Assembly (NCBI RefSeq): GCF_001678845.1
Contig: NZ_MAIQ01000002.1
Location: 62,001 to 126,000, forward strand
Length of the DNA stretch: 64,000 bases
Direction: 5' to 3'
From: Christensenella intestinihominis
Lineage (GTDB): Bacteria > Bacillota > Clostridia > Christensenellales > Christensenellaceae
The translations under genes and the position numbers were made by a program. Numbering within the stretch: the stretch's first letter is position 1; each line of letters opens with the position of its first letter. A model generated the notes under the pieces. The model saw only the letters and a list, made by a program, of their open reading frames with translations, ran no database searches and was not told the DNA's origin. Of the stretch, positions 23,614 through 32,724 are shown piece by piece.

Positions 23614-25452
23614 CTTTTTCGCCAGCCCGCAAATATCCTGCAAACCGCACGCATGGCACTGTTTACGGCATTCCTGCGTTGTAACTCCTTCATATGCCCT
23701 GTCGCGCTCCCGCCGCAGGAACGCCTTGCCGATCCGGCAATCGAGGTGTTCAAAGGGCATTACCTCTCCTGCCGCCCGTTCGCGGTTCGCGTAAAATGCC
23801 GGATCGATCCCGCAGGCCCGGAACGCTTCCATATACCGTTCCAGCGAGAAAAATTCATACCAGGCGTCCATGACCGCCCCATTTCTATATGCCATCAGCA
23901 GCGCGGGCGCGAGCCGCCGGTCTCCCCGGGCAAGCACGGCCTCCAGAAACGAAGTCGCCGCATCGTGATAGTTGAATTTCACACCCTTGATTTTCAGCTT
24001 CCCGCGGAGATATTGCTGCTTTTGGCCCAGCGTTTCAACCGTATCCTGCGCCTCCCACATAAAAGGCGTACACGCCTTGGGTACAAAACAGGAGGCTGAC
24101 ACGGTGATATTCAGGAATCCCCGGCGCTTTTCCTTGGGCACGCTGTAAAACGCCTCGCGAATGCTTTTCACCATATCCGCGATGCCGTCAAGGTCTTCCA
24201 TTGTTTCGGTGGGCAGGCCAATCATAAAATACAGCTTGACGGAGGAAACGCCGCTTTCAAACGCGCGCACCACCGTGGCGATAATTTCATCCTGCGAAAT
24301 ATTTTTGTTGATTACATCGCGCAGGCGCTGGCTTCCCGCCTCCGGCGCAAAGGTAAGTCCTGTTTTGCGCACCCGCTGGAGTTCCGCCGCGAGGTCTTTT
24401 TCAAAGCTGTCAATCCGCAGGGAGGGCAGCGATACCGACACACGCTGGTCGCTGAATTCGCGCACCAGGCCGCCCACAAGTTCGTCGACCTGCGAATAAT
24501 CCCCGGAGGACAGCGAGGAAAGTGAAATTTCATCGTAGCCCGTCGCGGCGATCACGCTGCGCGCAGCCGCTCGCACCGTATCCGCCCGCCGTTCACGCAC
24601 CGGGCGCATGGCAAATCCCGCCTGGCAAAAACGGCAGCCGCGCGGGCAGCCGCGCATGATTTCGAGCGTGCACCGGTCGTGCACCGTATTGATATAGGGC
24701 AGCACGGGTTTTTTGATCGTTTGTTCCGCATCAAAATTTTCCACAATGCGTTTTTTGACTACGGGAGGCGCGCCTTCCTGCCTCACCGCAACCTCCCTTA
24801 TTGTACCGTCCGTATTATAAACAGGCTCATAAAAGGAAGGAACATAAACTCCTTCCAGTTTGGCGGCTTCCCGCAAAAACGCGGCGCGGGAAAACCCCTC
24901 TTTTTTATGCCGCGCAAAAAGCAGGCAAAGCTCGCGCGTCACCTCTTCGCCTTCCCCGAGGACAAACAAATCAAAAAAATCCGCAACCGGCTCCGGATTC
25001 ACCGTGCAGGCGCCGCCGCCGATCACAACCGGGTCGCCGTCCCCCCTGTCCCGCGCCAGCATGGGCAGCCTTCCGAGGTCCAGCATCGCCAGCACATTGG
25101 AATAACACATTTCATAGGAAAGGTTGATTCCCACGATGTCAAAATCACAGAGCGGCATCCCGCCCTCGAGGGACCGCAGCGGTTCGCCGCTTTCCCGCAA
25201 CACTGAAATCATATCCGTCCACGGGCAGAATACGCGCTGCGCCCATACGCCGGGGAGCGCGTTGATGACTTCATATAAAATATTGATGCCAAGATGGCTC
25301 ATGCCCACTTCATACGTATCGGCGAACCCCAAGGCAAAATTGACCTCGACTTCCCCGGGGTCTTTCATGACGCTGTTGAGTTCCCCGCCAACATACCGCG
25401 CGGGCTTTTCCACCTTCATTAAGCTTTGTTCAAAATCCGCATTAAAGGGCAC
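23599..25452 (-). CDS. B12-binding-like radical SAM protein, TIGR03960 family
   Basis: 617 residues. The N-terminal part (about 1-210) is a B12-binding-like Rossmann region without an obvious DxHxxG motif. The radical SAM domain follows, with CX3CX2C in MRGCPRGCRFCQAGF and SLSSLSSGDYSQ further on. The C-terminal part ends in a Cys-rich stretch (CRKQCHACGLQDICG), perhaps a second metal site. The partner DUF2344 lies downstream. The start is GTG, with GAGGTG seven bases ahead. The last four codons and the stop come from a palindromic element, so the natural C terminus may have differed slightly. Confidence 0.92.
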   Translation of the reverse strand: MPFNADFEQSLMKVEKPARYVGGELNSVMKDPGEVEVNFALGFADTYEVGMSHLGINILYEVINALPGVWAQRVFCPWTDMISVLRESGEPLRSLEGGMPLCDFDIVGINLSYEMCYSNVLAMLDLGRLPMLARDRGDGDPVVIGGGACTVNPEPVADFFDLFVLGEGEEVTRELCLLFARHKKEGFSRAAFLREAAKLEGVYVPSFYEPVYNTDGTIREVAVRQEGAPPVVKKRIVENFDAEQTIKKPVLPYINTVHDRCTLEIMRGCPRGCRFCQAGFAMRPVRERRADTVRAAARSVIAATGYDEISLSSLSSGDYSQVDELVGGLVREFSDQRVSVSLPSLRIDSFEKDLAAELQRVRKTGLTFAPEAGSQRLRDVINKNISQDEIIATVVRAFESGVSSVKLYFMIGLPTETMEDLDGIADMVKSIREAFYSVPKEKRRGFLNITVSASCFVPKACTPFMWEAQDTVETLGQKQQYLRGKLKIKGVKFNYHDAATSFLEAVLARGDRRLAPALLMAYRNGAVMDAWYEFFSLERYMEAFRACGIDPAFYANRERAAGEVMPFEHLDCRIGKAFLRRERDRAYEGVTTQECRKQCHACGLQDICGLAKKQVNR

Positions 25453-25693
25453 TTTTTCACCTCTTTTGCTCTGTGCCTGTGTTTTATTTTACACCCGGCC
25501 CGAAAGCCTGACGTCCATATCCACTGATTCCGCCGTCCGCCGCGCACAACCGTTCCGGCGCAAGCGTCCGCCGGTGCCCATTATAGCATAACTTCTCCCT
25601 TATCTCAATGCGCCACCTCCGGCGGCGGCCGTCTTTGAAATGCGGTGCTGCCATTCGGCACCGAAAAAGCCCTTGTTTTTTGGCAAAGAGCAT

Positions 25694-25738
25694 AAAAGAA
25701 TCCGATTCCCGGCAGTTTGCGGAAATCGGATTCTTTTT
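25694..25738 (-). terminator. Terminator of katA-perR
   Basis: Stem AAAAGAATCCGATT with AATCGGATTCTTTT, loop of about 16 bases. Confidence 0.85.
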
Positions 25739-25761
25739 AAAAAATTAATTTTCCATGCGGC

Positions 25762-26166
25762 CTACTCTTTCCCTGCCGCAGTCTTTTTCTTTTGGCACGC
25801 GGGGCACAGGCCTTCAAAAACAGTACGGTGCAGCCCGACTGCATAACCGGTTTTTTCGGCCAATTCACGGTCAAGCTCCGGATGGTAAGAAACGGGCGCA
25901 TCGCAAACCGCGCCGCAGCCGGTGCACAGCAGGTGATGGTGTAAATCCATGCGGCTGTCGTACCGGTCCGCATCAAACATCCTGACCTCGCGGATTTCCC
26001 CGGTTTGCGCCAGCAAATTCAGGTTCCGGTAGACTGTCCCGCGGCTGATTTTATCGTCGGACATCCGGGCCTCCAGGTAAATTTCGTCCGCAGTGGGATG
26101 ATCCGTATGTTCCTTCACCGTGGCAAGAACCAGTTGGCGCTGCCTGCTGTTGCGTTGCTGCTTCAT
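25762..26166 (-). CDS. perR: Fur family regulator, PerR-like
   Basis: 134 residues. The N-terminal winged helix (about 1-80; ISRGTVYRNLNLLAQTGEI) is typical of Fur proteins. The C-terminal part has the metal-binding DLHHHLLCTGCG and a second CxxC in LCPACQ, giving a structural zinc site. It is shorter than most Fur proteins at the C terminus. Position directly after katA, 32 bases away on the same strand, argues for PerR, the peroxide sensor that represses catalase. Fur or Zur cannot be excluded by sequence alone. GAAGGAG precedes the ATG. Confidence 0.82.
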   Translation of the reverse strand: MKQQRNSRQRQLVLATVKEHTDHPTADEIYLEARMSDDKISRGTVYRNLNLLAQTGEIREVRMFDADRYDSRMDLHHHLLCTGCGAVCDAPVSYHPELDRELAEKTGYAVGLHRTVFEGLCPACQKKKTAAGKE

Positions 26167-26198
26167 GGAAATACTCCTTCCAGGCTCATGTTTTCCGT

Positions 26199-27713
26199 TT
26201 ACATTGTAGCAGAAAGCGTCGCCTGAATCAATTCGTCGTTGCCAAGTCCCGCGAGTTCTTTTACCCTTGCCATATCGAGCCCCGCCGCTTTAGCAAAGCG
26301 TTCTCCATACTCTGCGTCCGCGAGGTAGCAGTGGGCCGCGTGGCGGTATTTGATGTTCTCTGTGCAGGGCGCAATATCCGCGGCGGTATTTTGGATCAGG
26401 AGTTCCTTTTTGTCCTCTTCCAGTACGCGCCACAAGTCCCCGCCCGCGCGGAAGCAATCATCGGTCGGGTCGTCCTTCGGGTCATAATTCCACATAGCGC
26501 CTTTAAGCTCCAGCGGCGGCTCCATGACCTCGGGCTGCGCCGTCCACGCGCCATAGCTGTTCGGCGTATAGGCAACCTCGCGCCCATAGTTCCCGTCGGT
26601 ACGCATTGCGCCGTCCCGGTGATATTCGTTGACCGGCACCTTTGCCCGGTTGACCGGAATCTGGTTATGATTGACGCCCAGGCGGTAGCGCTGTGCGTCG
26701 CCATAGGCAAACAGCCTGCCCTGCAAGAACTTATCCGGCGAAAAACCGATTCCCGGCACGACATGCGCGGGGGCGAAAGCGGCCTGCTCTACCTCCGCAA
26801 AATAGTTTTCCGGATTGCGGTTCAGTTCCAGCACCCCGACCTCAATCAGCGGATATTCCTTATGCCGCCAGATTTTCGTGATATCAAACGGATTCTCGTA
26901 GTGGCTCTTTGCCTGCTCTTCCGTCATGACCTGCACATACATCGTCCAGCGCGGGAAGTCTCCCCTTTCGATTGCGTCGAATAAATCCTTGCCATGATAT
27001 TCGCGGTCCACGGCGTTGATTTTCCCCGCTTCTTCATTCGTCAGGTTCTCGATTCCCTGCTGCGTTTTGAAATGGAATTTGCACCAGACGCGCTCGTTCT
27101 TCTCATTATACAGTGAGAAGGTATGCTCGCCGAAAAAGTGCATATTGCGGAAGGAGGCGGGAATACCGCGGTCGCTCATCACCACCGTTACCTGATGGAA
27201 GCATTCGGGCAGCAGCGTCCAGAAATCCCAGTTGTTCTGCGGGCTGCGGCGGCCGGTGCGCGGATCGCGCTTTACGGCGCGGTTCAGGTCGCTGAAATTA
27301 TGTACGTCGCGGATAAAGAAGGTCGGCGTGTTATTGCCGACAAGGTCCCAGTTGCCTTCCTCCGTATAGAACTTGGTGGCGACCCCGCGGATATCGCGTT
27401 CGCAATCCGCCGCGCCCCGTTCCCCGGCAACCGTCGAGAAACGCGTGAACGTCTCCGTCTCCGCGCCCGGCTGGAGCACCTTTGCCCGGGTATACCTGGA
27501 AATATCGTGCGTAACGGTAAATTTTCCGTAGGCTCCCCAGCCCTTGGCATGCATGCGGCGTTCCGGGATGACTTCGCGGTTGAAATGCGCCATTTTCTCC
27601 ATCAGCCACACATCCTGCATGGCTACCGGCCCGCGGGGCCCCATTGTAATCGAGTTTTCATTGTCGGCAACCGGAGCGCCGACTTCATTCGTCAGTTTTT
27701 TATGATCGTCCAT
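26199..27713 (-). CDS. katA: Catalase, monofunctional haem type
   Basis: 504 residues, a small-subunit catalase that decomposes hydrogen peroxide. The active-site His lies in [12 protein letters not shown], a catalytic Asn in the VVMSDRGIP neighbourhood, and the proximal haem ligand Tyr in [19 protein letters not shown]-site residues are likely present. All motifs are intact. Catalase is not universal in strict anaerobes, so this marks some oxygen exposure. AAAGGGGATTAAC precedes the ATG. It forms an operon with perR. Confidence 0.96.
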   Translation of the reverse strand: MDDHKKLTNEVGAPVADNENSITMGPRGPVAMQDVWLMEKMAHFNREVIPERRMHAKGWGAYGKFTVTHDISRYTRAKVLQPGAETETFTRFSTVAGERGAADCERDIRGVATKFYTEEGNWDLVGNNTPTFFIRDVHNFSDLNRAVKRDPRTGRRSPQNNWDFWTLLPECFHQVTVVMSDRGIPASFRNMHFFGEHTFSLYNEKNERVWCKFHFKTQQGIENLTNEEAGKINAVDREYHGKDLFDAIERGDFPRWTMYVQVMTEEQAKSHYENPFDITKIWRHKEYPLIEVGVLELNRNPENYFAEVEQAAFAPAHVVPGIGFSPDKFLQGRLFAYGDAQRYRLGVNHNQIPVNRAKVPVNEYHRDGAMRTDGNYGREVAYTPNSYGAWTAQPEVMEPPLELKGAMWNYDPKDDPTDDCFRAGGDLWRVLEEDKKELLIQNTAADIAPCTENIKYRHAAHCYLADAEYGERFAKAAGLDMARVKELAGLGNDELIQATLSATM

Positions 27714-27809
27714 AGTTAATCCCCTTTCACATTTTATATTTGAACCCCTGCCTGATGCGGCAGGAGCTTCATGCTTTTGTAAGCCATGTATTCACGGCTT
27801 GCACCGCCG

Positions 27810-28454
27810 TCAAAGAGACAGGCACATGGCCAGCATCCACTGGTAAGCGCAGGTTTTCGGAAGCATCAGCATCCCGATTTTGGGATTACGGCGGGACCAC
27901 AGCACCACCGGGAAATAAAATACAAAGCTGAGAAGAACCGCCAGCCATATCCACCCGAGGCTTTCGAGCACGTTCCGGTTCAGGAAAAAGAAAACCGCCG
28001 TAAAAGCCCCCAGCAGGAAAAAAGGAATGTTGCGCAGGATTCCCCAAAAAACGGGAGGATAGCGGTCCTGCCAGCGGTTTTGCGGCAAAAGGCACAACGC
28101 AATACGCACCCCTGCCAGCAGGTACACGGCAACCGTCCAGCCCTCCGGCAGCGAAAAGAACATCAGGCCGATCTGCCACAGCAAAAGGTAAAAGACCGTC
28201 ATAGTGATGGATGTGACCTGTTTGCCCCGCCCGAGTGCCGGACGGTACGTTTCTTCGTCCCCGGTAAAAATAACGGCAATTCGGGGCAGGAGATGGAAAG
28301 CGTCGCCGCCCGCAAGCACCAACGCCATAATTCCCGCTACCCAGCCCGGCCCGCCGGGCGGAGATGAAAGCAAAAGCCAGGCGCCCATCAAAAGCGCCGC
28401 CGCGAGGTAGCATAGATCAAATACCGCTTCAAAAAGCCCAAATACCCGTTTCAT
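27810..28454 (-). CDS. Multi-spanning membrane protein, function unknown
   Basis: 214 residues with about six hydrophobic spans (near 12-30, 36-52, 85-103, 110-126, 143-162, 166-184) separated by basic loops. I do not recognise a catalytic motif. The ATG at 28452-28454 overlaps the stop of the ybaN-like gene (ATGA), which settles the start; an extended frame 45 codons longer reads through that gene. The two form an operon, so they may work together in the membrane. Confidence 0.75.
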   Translation of the reverse strand: MKRVFGLFEAVFDLCYLAAALLMGAWLLLSSPPGGPGWVAGIMALVLAGGDAFHLLPRIAVIFTGDEETYRPALGRGKQVTSITMTVFYLLLWQIGLMFFSLPEGWTVAVYLLAGVRIALCLLPQNRWQDRYPPVFWGILRNIPFFLLGAFTAVFFFLNRNVLESLGWIWLAVLLSFVFYFPVVLWSRRNPKIGMLMLPKTCAYQWMLAMCLSL

Positions 28455-28828
28455 CCACCGCACTCCCCGTTTCGTTTTTTCCTGGCCATCCACAGGATAT
28501 GGACCGACACCGCCGCGCCGACAGCCGAAAGCAGTACGAACGTCCACTCCCGCCGGAGCAACAGCATAGAAAGCAAAAGCATACCCCATAAAAAAACCAG
28601 GCTAATTGCGGTCGTTTTTTTGGAAAGGCCGTTTCGTTTGGAATAGTTTTCCATATGCTCCCTGAAAAAACCGATTTTCATAATTCGCGACCGAAAGCGG
28701 GGCGAACCGGAAAAACAGGCGGCAGAAAGCAGGACGAAAGGAGTTGTGGGGAGCAAGGGGAGGAACAGGCCGATTGCGCCCAAGGCCAAGAATAGGAACC
28801 CCAGGCCGGTGAATAAAATAATTTTCAT
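28451..28828 (-). CDS. YbaN family inner-membrane protein (DUF454)
   Basis: 125 residues. The signature GAIGLFLPLLPTTPFVLLSAACFSGSP, then SRIMKIGFFREHMENY, identifies DUF454/YbaN. Three hydrophobic spans are visible (about 2-22, 26-40, 73-105). In other bacteria the family is often tied to iron or haem genes, but its function is unknown. It overlaps the next membrane gene by 4 bp. A Fur/PerR-like palindrome lies 37 bases upstream of the start, consistent with metal or redox control. Confidence 0.85.
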   Translation of the reverse strand: MKIILFTGLGFLFLALGAIGLFLPLLPTTPFVLLSAACFSGSPRFRSRIMKIGFFREHMENYSKRNGLSKKTTAISLVFLWGMLLLSMLLLRREWTFVLLSAVGAAVSVHILWMARKKRNGECGG

Positions 28829-28864
28829 TTCCGCTCCCCTTTCGCCTATATTTAATATTAGGAC

Positions 28865-28883
28865 TTATTATTAATAATGATAA
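28865..28883. promoter_or_regulatory. Fur/PerR-like box upstream of the ybaN-like operon
   Basis: A 19-base near-palindrome, TTAT-n-ATTA-A-TAAT-n-ATAA, with perfect 4+4 arms. It resembles Fur and PerR boxes of Bacillota. A perR gene lies 2.7 kb away. Confidence 0.4.
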
Positions 28884-29036
28884 CGTTTAATGAAGCCCGC
28901 GTCAATAGCAAAACAAATTTTTACTAAAATTTTACCGGACAAAGACCATCCGGCGGGACTAAACACTATTTTGGTTATATATTTTTACTATTTTTTAAAT
29001 GATTCCGATGGGTCGACGGGTATGCAGGTGTTTGTT

Positions 29037-29400
29037 CCAAGGCCCCCGTGAAAGCCCAGCGGCGCAGGGCAGGCGGGTTTCACGGGGGTAGGCGATGCCG
29101 CCCGTTCAGTGAACTTCCCGCTCTTTAGGCGGGAAGGAACAAGCAGGGCGTGCCCTTCCGGGTCCCCTGCGAAAGCCCAGCAGAGCGAAGCGGGCGGGTT
29201 TCGCGGGGGGTAGGCGATGCCGCCCAAAAAAGCGACGTTTCCGGCCGCATGGACGGAACGGAGCACAAAGGGTGTGCACCTTCCGGGGCCTCCGTGAAAG
29301 CCCAGCGGCGCGGAGCAAGCGGGTTTCACGGGGATATGATCCGCTGCCGCCCGTTCAGTGAACTTCCCGTCCTTTAGGCGGGAAGGAACAAGAAGGTCGT
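29037..29400. repeat. Three tandem copies (A, B, C) of a hairpin repeat of about 120 bp
   Basis: Hairpin cores lie at 29043-29088, 29164-29209 and 29289-29334. Each has GTGAAA (or GCGAAA) pairing with TTTCAC (or TTTCGC), then a bulged G, then CCC with GGG, around a purine-rich loop. Copies A and C also share a second hairpin, CTTCCCG/CGGGAAG (29113-29136 and 29361-29384). Base changes between copies are compensatory. A fourth copy is at 1724-1768. Confidence 0.75.
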
Positions 29401-29408
29401 GCTGCGGA

Positions 29409-30593
29409 TCACTGCCCCTGCCACCTCTGCCGCCGCATATCCACGCTGATTACCATACCAATGGCAATGCAGTTCGTCACCATGCTCGAACCGCCATAGG
29501 AGAAGAAGGGGAGTGGAATCCCCGTGACCGGCAAAATCCCGACGTTCATGCCAATGTTTTCCACAACATGGAAGAGCATCATGGCCGCGACGCCGATAAT
29601 GATATAGGCCCCGAAATCATCCCGCGTGCGCAGGGAAAGCATAAACGTACGCCCGATCAGCAGGAAATACAGTATGATGAGCACAAGGCCGCCAAGGAAG
29701 CCAAAGGCTTCCACCGTAACCGCAAAAATAAAATCGTTGTGGCTTTCCGGCACATAACCGAGCTGGGAAAGCGAGCCGGGCGTAAAGAGCCCTTTGCCGA
29801 AAAACTGTCCGGAACCGATCGCCAGCTTTGCCTGGTCCATCTGCATCGTCGCGTCCGCGTCCTGCACGGCCTGCGCATCCGGGCTGAAAAAGGAGAGCAG
29901 GCGCGTCCATTGATAATTTCCTGTCGTGGAAATATACAAAAGGAAAACGCCGACCAGCACACCGGCAATCGCCAGCAGCCACAAAACAACCTTCCAGCTT
30001 GGCTTTGCCATGAACAGCATAACCACAAAAATGAATACATATACGACCGCCGTACCAAAGTCCGGCTGGAGTGCAATCAGTATAACCGGGAGCAGCATCC
30101 GCCACAAAACGGGAAACAGGTCGCCAAAGGTCTGGATGCCGTCTTCATTGTCTTCCGTCTTATCGGAGAAAATTTTGGCGAGCACAATAATAATCAGTAT
30201 TTTGCATACCTCGGCCGGCTGGAAGCCGCGGCTGCCGATCATAAACCAGCCGGAAGTACCGTTTTGCGTGCTCCCGAGGAAAAGCACCGCCACCAGCAAT
30301 GCAATACAAATCCAGTAAATCCACTCTATAAAATGGGAAAGGGCATGATAATCCAGAAGCATTACAAAGAACATACACCCGAGGCCAACCAGGAAGAAAA
30401 TGAGCTGCCAGCCCGCGGTGCTCAGGTCCAGGTTTGCCAGGAATTCCGAGAATGTACTTTCATCGCCCGTAAACGGGGACGCAGTTGCGTTTAGGATGGA
30501 AAGCAAACTGTACCCGACCAGGATCACAATGATCGCGACCAGGAACCAGTCCACATATTTCCACATGTTTTTATTGACCAGTTTTCCCCTCAT
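29409..30593 (-). CDS. rodA: RodA/FtsW/SpoVE (SEDS) peptidoglycan polymerase
   Basis: 394 residues with about ten membrane spans. SEDS landmarks include GSTQNGTSGWFMIGSRGFQPAE, LQPDFGTAVVY with the essential Asp, and the C-terminal GILPVTGIPLPFFSYGGSS. Such proteins polymerise glycan strands with a class B PBP. The neighbours are pbp2, mreCD and minCDE, so RodA (elongation) is more likely than FtsW. The start ATG at 30593 has GGAG in front. The gene is separated from minE by a large hairpin. Its stop codon lies right beside the repeat cluster. Confidence 0.92.
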   Translation of the reverse strand: MRGKLVNKNMWKYVDWFLVAIIVILVGYSLLSILNATASPFTGDESTFSEFLANLDLSTAGWQLIFFLVGLGCMFFVMLLDYHALSHFIEWIYWICIALLVAVLFLGSTQNGTSGWFMIGSRGFQPAEVCKILIIIVLAKIFSDKTEDNEDGIQTFGDLFPVLWRMLLPVILIALQPDFGTAVVYVFIFVVMLFMAKPSWKVVLWLLAIAGVLVGVFLLYISTTGNYQWTRLLSFFSPDAQAVQDADATMQMDQAKLAIGSGQFFGKGLFTPGSLSQLGYVPESHNDFIFAVTVEAFGFLGGLVLIILYFLLIGRTFMLSLRTRDDFGAYIIIGVAAMMLFHVVENIGMNVGILPVTGIPLPFFSYGGSSMVTNCIAIGMVISVDMRRQRWQGQ

Positions 30594-30621
30594 ATACGCT
30601 CCATATTTCCTGCATTGTAAC

Positions 30622-30712
30622 AAAAACCGTGCATGCAAGGCCGCCGCCCCGCTTTGCGGCGCGTCCGGCGCGGCGGCAACATGCCGCCCGTTTCCTTCCA
30701 GGCACGGTTTTT
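30622..30712 (-). terminator. Large hairpin between minE and rodA
   Basis: AAAAACCGTGC pairs with GCACGGTTTTT across about 70 bases that hold further GC-rich hairpins. It could terminate or attenuate after minE. Confidence 0.55.
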
Positions 30713-30763
30713 ACACACATTCTCCGCCCCCGCCACAAAGGGGGAGTCCGGATGATGCAAAAG

Positions 30764-31051
30764 TCATTTTCCGGCGTTCTTCACCATCTGCTTGATCTTC
30801 TTAATGGGAATATTCATCGCAAGCTGTGAAGATACACCTTCCTCTTCCTCATTCTGCACGTTTTTGAAATCAATCTCAAATTCCGATTCGTCAATCTCAA
30901 CGTATTTTGAGATAACCGCCATGATATCTTTTTTAATCATGTTTATCATATCGTCGTTCGAGGTCGTTCCCGCACGGTCATAAATCAGGACGAGCTTAAG
31001 CCGGTCTTTTGCAACCTGGCTGCTCTTCTTTTTATTAAAAAACCATCCCAT
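30764..31051 (-). CDS. minE: Cell division topological specificity factor MinE
   Basis: 95 residues. The N-terminal anti-MinCD segment (about 12-35; AKDRLKLVLIYDRA) is clear, followed by the topological-specificity domain with DIMAVISKYVEIDESEFEIDF. MinE drives pole-to-pole oscillation of MinD and confines division to mid-cell. A GGGGGGATTTG lies before the ATG, 15 bases after minD. MinE, rather than DivIVA/MinJ control, fits Clostridia. Confidence 0.95.
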   Translation of the reverse strand: MGWFFNKKKSSQVAKDRLKLVLIYDRAGTTSNDDMINMIKKDIMAVISKYVEIDESEFEIDFKNVQNEEEEGVSSQLAMNIPIKKIKQMVKNAGK

Positions 31052-31066
31052 GTCAAATCCCCCCGC

Positions 31067-31858
31067 TTATTTTGAAAACAACCGCTTGATCCGGCCGAAG
31101 AATCCCGCTTTCTGCTCGAGGTCAAGCATGGGGACATCCTCGCCCAAAATGCGCTTTGTAACGTTGCGGTATGCTTCTCCCGCAAGGGAGGTATTATCCG
31201 TCACCGCCGGTTCCCCAAGGTTGGAGGAACGGAAAATCATTTCATCCTCCGGGATCACGCCAATGAGGTCTATCCCCAGGATTTCAAGCGTATCGTCAAT
31301 CGCAAGCATATCGCCCTTGCGCACAAGGTCCGGGCGCAGGCGGTTGATAAGGAGCCGCACGTCTTCAATTCCGTTGGCCGATAAAAGGCCGATAATCCGG
31401 TCCGCGTCGCGGACGGAGGAAACCTCCGGAACCGTCACAACAATCGCCGATTTTGCGCCTGCCACCGCATTTTTGAATCCGCGCTCGATGCCTGCCGGGC
31501 AATCGATCAGCACATAATCGAATTCCTGTTCCAGCTCGGCAACCAGTTCCTTCATCTGTTCGGGCGCTACCGCCATTTTATTTCTTGTCTGTGCCGCGGG
31601 CAGCAGGTACAGCCCCTCGTAACGTTTATCCTTAATCAGGGCCTGTTTTAATTTGCAGGTCCCTTCCACCACATCCACAAGGTCATATACAATCCTGTTT
31701 TCAAGGCCGAGCACCACGTCGAGGTTGCGAAGCCCGATGTCCGTATCTACGAGCACCACCTTCTTGCCCTGCATTGCAAGGCCCGTTCCAAGATTCGCAG
31801 TCGAGGTTGTCTTACCGACCCCGCCCTTGCCGGATGTAATCACAATTACGTTTTCCAT
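31067..31858 (-). CDS. minD: Septum site-determining ATPase MinD
   Basis: 263 residues. The deviant Walker A GKGGVGKTT occupies residues 10-18, DTDIGLRNLD and DYVLIDCPAG mark switch regions, and the C-terminal amphipathic membrane-targeting helix is KAGFFGRIKRLFSK. MinD binds the membrane with ATP, recruits MinC, and is released by MinE. It sits between minC and minE. Confidence 0.97.
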   Translation of the reverse strand: MENVIVITSGKGGVGKTTSTANLGTGLAMQGKKVVLVDTDIGLRNLDVVLGLENRIVYDLVDVVEGTCKLKQALIKDKRYEGLYLLPAAQTRNKMAVAPEQMKELVAELEQEFDYVLIDCPAGIERGFKNAVAGAKSAIVVTVPEVSSVRDADRIIGLLSANGIEDVRLLINRLRPDLVRKGDMLAIDDTLEILGIDLIGVIPEDEMIFRSSNLGEPAVTDNTSLAGEAYRNVTKRILGEDVPMLDLEQKAGFFGRIKRLFSK

Positions 31859-31919
31859 ATACCAAAATCCCTCTCATATATAATACTTCCGAATCAACAA
31901 CACCTCAAACGCCGCCCGG

Positions 31920-32612
31920 CTATTTAACGCTTACGGGGCGTATGACCACCTTGCCGTCGCGCAGCTCCGCGACTTCAGGCCCGTGCACTTCCTCGCGCTC
32001 CCCCGGGAACGTAACGACGCGGCCGGAAAGCCGAAGCTGTTTGGGGCACATATTCACAGCGGCGACACATACGTCCTTGCGCCCCGCGCAGCCCGCATGC
32101 GCAAGCCCGCGCAGCCGCCCGAACACCGCAATGCTGCCCCCGGCGATTACCTCCCCGCCCGGGTTGACGTCGCCGATGACGACGATATCGCCCTCGCATT
32201 CAATGCGCTGGCCGCTGCGTACCGTATTATTCAAAAAAATCGATTGTGCGTCAAAATACGCGTTGGACACAAGCTCCACCTCGTCCGTGTATTCGTCCCT
32301 GGCGGCCGGATGCGCCGCCTCCGGGGGCTTTTCGATTTTAAGCTCCGCTTCGCGCATCAAATCCGCCTCGTCGCCGTATATCACATCGCGGATGCCAAAA
32401 TCCATCGCAAATACGCGCCGCAGCTCTTTGCGCTGCGCTTCCGAAAGCTTTTTGCCGCGGATAATAACCCTGGTTTCGCTGTCCCTGAAAAAATCCTGGT
32501 TCTTTTTCAGTTTTTCCATCAGCTCTTCACGCAGGACAGGATAGGTAGACCGTTCATCCAAATAGATTTCCAGTCCCTTTTCTTTTCCTTTAAACGTAAT
32601 GATGCCCTGCAT
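31920..32612 (-). CDS. minC: Septum site-determining protein MinC
   Basis: 230 residues. The N-terminal FtsZ-inhibiting domain (about 1-105) has GLEIYLDERSTYPVLREEL. A linker follows, then the C-terminal beta-helix (TVRSGQRIECEGDIVVIGDVNPGGEV), which dimerises and binds MinD. GGGAGG lies before the ATG. The order minC-minD-minE follows pbp2. Confidence 0.95.
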   Translation of the reverse strand: MQGIITFKGKEKGLEIYLDERSTYPVLREELMEKLKKNQDFFRDSETRVIIRGKKLSEAQRKELRRVFAMDFGIRDVIYGDEADLMREAELKIEKPPEAAHPAARDEYTDEVELVSNAYFDAQSIFLNNTVRSGQRIECEGDIVVIGDVNPGGEVIAGGSIAVFGRLRGLAHAGCAGRKDVCVAAVNMCPKQLRLSGRVVTFPGEREEVHGPEVAELRDGKVVIRPVSVK

Positions 32613-32724
32613 GGTAAAACCTCCCGCTTATTCCCTCGGCCGCGGCCCTTACGGCCGCACGCGCCACGAAATATATTATACATGATTCGCAGGCCGTGCG
32701 CAAATGTTCATTCATCCGGGACCG

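Larger units (their letters stand above)
28829..29408. other. Gene-free 580-base stretch upstream of the ybaN-like gene
   Basis: The first 150 bases are AT-rich and hold the promoter region and metalloregulator-like box of the ybaN-like operon. The rest (29037-29400) is filled by three tandem copies of a GC-rich hairpin repeat. Open frames here are by-products of the repeat. Confidence 0.65.

Noticed and set aside
28988-29329. A 113-codon frame with repeated PLGFHGGPG-like peptides
   Set aside because: It is a by-product of the three hairpin repeats: no RBS, no known domain, and the peptide repeat follows the DNA repeat exactly.
29037-29400. Integron attC array or CRISPR array
   Set aside because: The units lack attC R/L boxes and gene cassettes, and there are no regularly spaced unique spacers or cas genes. 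The unit is a long hairpin of about 120 bp.
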